Positions 63,040-64,000 of a stretch of 64,000 nt of DNA are shown piece after piece (position 1 is the stretch's first letter; each line of letters begins with the position of its first letter). The notes beneath the pieces were generated by a model. The model did not search any database and was not told the origin of the DNA. It saw nothing but the letters and a program-made list of their open reading frames with translations. The stretch lies in assembly GCA_964441775.1 (NCBI GenBank), contig CAYTVL010000012.1, positions 62,001 to 126,000 of the forward strand, given 5' to 3'. A program made the position numbers and the translations under genes. The DNA comes from SYOC01 sp964441775 (GTDB lineage Bacteria > Desulfobacterota > Binatia > Bin18).

Positions 63040-64000
63040 CTAGATCACGCCCTCGTTCTTCAGTTGTGCAATCCTCTCAGCGCTAAGACCGAAGCGCTCG
63101 CCGTAAATCCGCGCGTTATGCTCGCCGAGTCGCGGGGCGGGAGATCGCACTTGCCAGGGCGTTGCGGAAAACTTGAACGGCGCCCCGGGGTACGTGAGTG
63201 GTCCAGTGGCGGGGTGATCGACTTGCGCAAAAAAATTGCGCTCGTGATACTGGGCCGAGGTCACCACTTCACGCACGTCGCGCACAGGGAACACCGGAAT
63301 GTGAAATTCCTGCCCGCGACGCGCCAGCTCAGCGCGGTCTTGCTCGCTGACCCACGCAGCCACGCCGACTTCGAGGGCGTCGATGTTTTGAAATCTTCCT
63401 AGCAACGTAGAGAAGAGATCACTCTCCGCCCATTCGGGACGGCCCATCAATTCTTTGAGGCTTTCCCAGTGTTGGTCGGTAAGGGCCAGTAAGGCCACAT
63501 GGCCGTTACGGCAGGGAAACACGTAGGCCAACCCCCATTTGGTGCGCTGCAAAAACCGGCGTCGGTTGGGGCCGTTGGGTGGTTCATGAGTATAAAACGT
63601 AAAGTTGGGGCGCACCATGTGGGCGACCGCTTCCACTTCAGAAATGTCAACGTGCTGGCCCTGACCGGTGAGCTCACGATGAAACACTGCACACATGGTC
63701 GCGCTGGCCGCAGTCCAGCCCGTGAGCATGTCCGCCTGTTGCCCGCTCGGTTTTACCGGCGGTTCATTGTCTGGATCGGTGACGTAGTTGAACGGTGTCT
63801 CGTAGCCCACGACCCCGGTATGAAAACAATTTAAGTCGTAGGCCTTATAATCTTTATATGGGCCAGTCTGCCCGAACGGCGTGATCGATGTAACGATGAG
63901 TCGAGGGAAACGCTCGTGCAAACTGGTGACCCCGATGCCTTTACTATCAAGGAAACCAGGTGGACACGTTTCCACGAGAACGTCGGCGTCTTTGAGCAAG
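63040..64000 (-). CDS. Second family III CoA-transferase, N-terminus outside window
   Basis: The visible 320 C-terminal residues match CaiB/BaiF enzymes: DVLVETCPPGFLDSKGIG, ITPFGQTGPYKDYKAYDLN, RELTGQGQHVDISEVEAVAHM and the C-terminal YGERFGLSAERIAQLKNEGVI. The catalytic Asp is in GQQADMLTGW. The frame continues past the right edge, so the true start is not seen. It probably shares a degradation or activation pathway with the downstream enzyme (spacing about 145 bases). An acyl-CoA dehydrogenase or hydratase partner may lie further right. Confidence 0.9.
   Translation of the reverse strand, partial: LLKDADVLVETCPPGFLDSKGIGVTSLHERFPRLIVTSITPFGQTGPYKDYKAYDLNCFHTGVVGYETPFNYVTDPDNEPPVKPSGQQADMLTGWTAASATMCAVFHRELTGQGQHVDISEVEAVAHMVRPNFTFYTHEPPNGPNRRRFLQRTKWGLAYVFPCRNGHVALLALTDQHWESLKELMGRPEWAESDLFSTLLGRFQNIDALEVGVAAWVSEQDRAELARRGQEFHIPVFPVRDVREVVTSAQYHERNFFAQVDHPATGPLTYPGAPFKFSATPWQVRSPAPRLGEHNARIYGERFGLSAERIAQLKNEGVI

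Overview
The window comes from a Gram-negative bacterium with a moderately high GC content. Evidence for an outer membrane is lpxD (lipid A synthesis), a complete tripartite RND efflux operon with an outer-membrane factor, and many lipoprotein or Sec signal peptides. Central metabolism is heterotrophic (pentose phosphate pathway, glycogen phosphorylase, PEP carboxylase, CoA-transferases). The gene mix and the dispersed TCATTCTGAG-type palindromes resemble uncultured soil or sediment lineages related to deltaproteobacteria, Binatota, Tectomicrobia or NC10. No rRNA or other marker gene is present, so this placement is inference. I found no tRNA, rRNA, CRISPR array, transposase or phage gene.

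Layout. 1-3424 (minus): a TIR-domain protein overlapping, by ATGA, an nSTAND ATPase with a membrane segment and WD40 repeats that runs off the left edge. 4097-12000 (minus): a 470-residue protein of unknown role, an RND adaptor, an AcrB-like pump and an outer-membrane factor, with two short gene-tail remnants at the borders. 12220-15440 (minus): MaoC-like protein, pirin, a two-TM potassium channel and a zinc alcohol dehydrogenase. 15516-22809 (minus): a pentose phosphate and glucose-entry operon, tkt-glk-gnd-pgl-HAD-zwf. Divergent from it, 23655-33445 (plus): a soluble hybrid histidine kinase, a REC-PP2C-HATPase regulator, a STAS antagonist, glgP and ppc, tightly packed or overlapping. 33523-40266 (minus): three overlapping genes for a transglutaminase-like protease, a circularly permuted ATP-grasp/alpha-E fusion and a transglutaminase-DUF2126 fusion. 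40612-43211: hisI-hisG (minus) and lpxD (plus).

43266-50386 (plus): an ECF sigma factor and its RskA-type anti-sigma factor, then a DUF4331 exported protein, a TPR protein and a NicO-type nickel/cobalt transporter with a His-rich loop; a small conserved hypothetical gene runs convergently between them. 50856-54775 (minus): a CmcJ/NvfI-like oxygenase homologue bracketed by palindromic repeats, a TPP enzyme and a YceI-like periplasmic protein. 54947-60003 (plus): a GlcG-cupin fusion, an SMP-30-type lactonase, an SDR and a membrane-anchored SGNH hydrolase. 60077-64000 (minus): a TumE-type toxin-antitoxin pair with a palindromic operator, an orphan membrane protein and two family III CoA-transferases, the second cut by the right edge.

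Four assemblies deserve most attention. They are the TIR/nSTAND pair (probable defence or death effector), the partner-switching module fused to central-carbon genes, the ATP-grasp/alpha-E/transglutaminase cluster (predicted peptide synthesis and processing, no known product) and the ECF/RskA/DUF4331/TPR/NicO block (possible metal-linked envelope stress system). A palindromic repeat family in at least four intergenic spaces, with a fifth related relic, and two preserved gene tails show that the region has been repeatedly rearranged.
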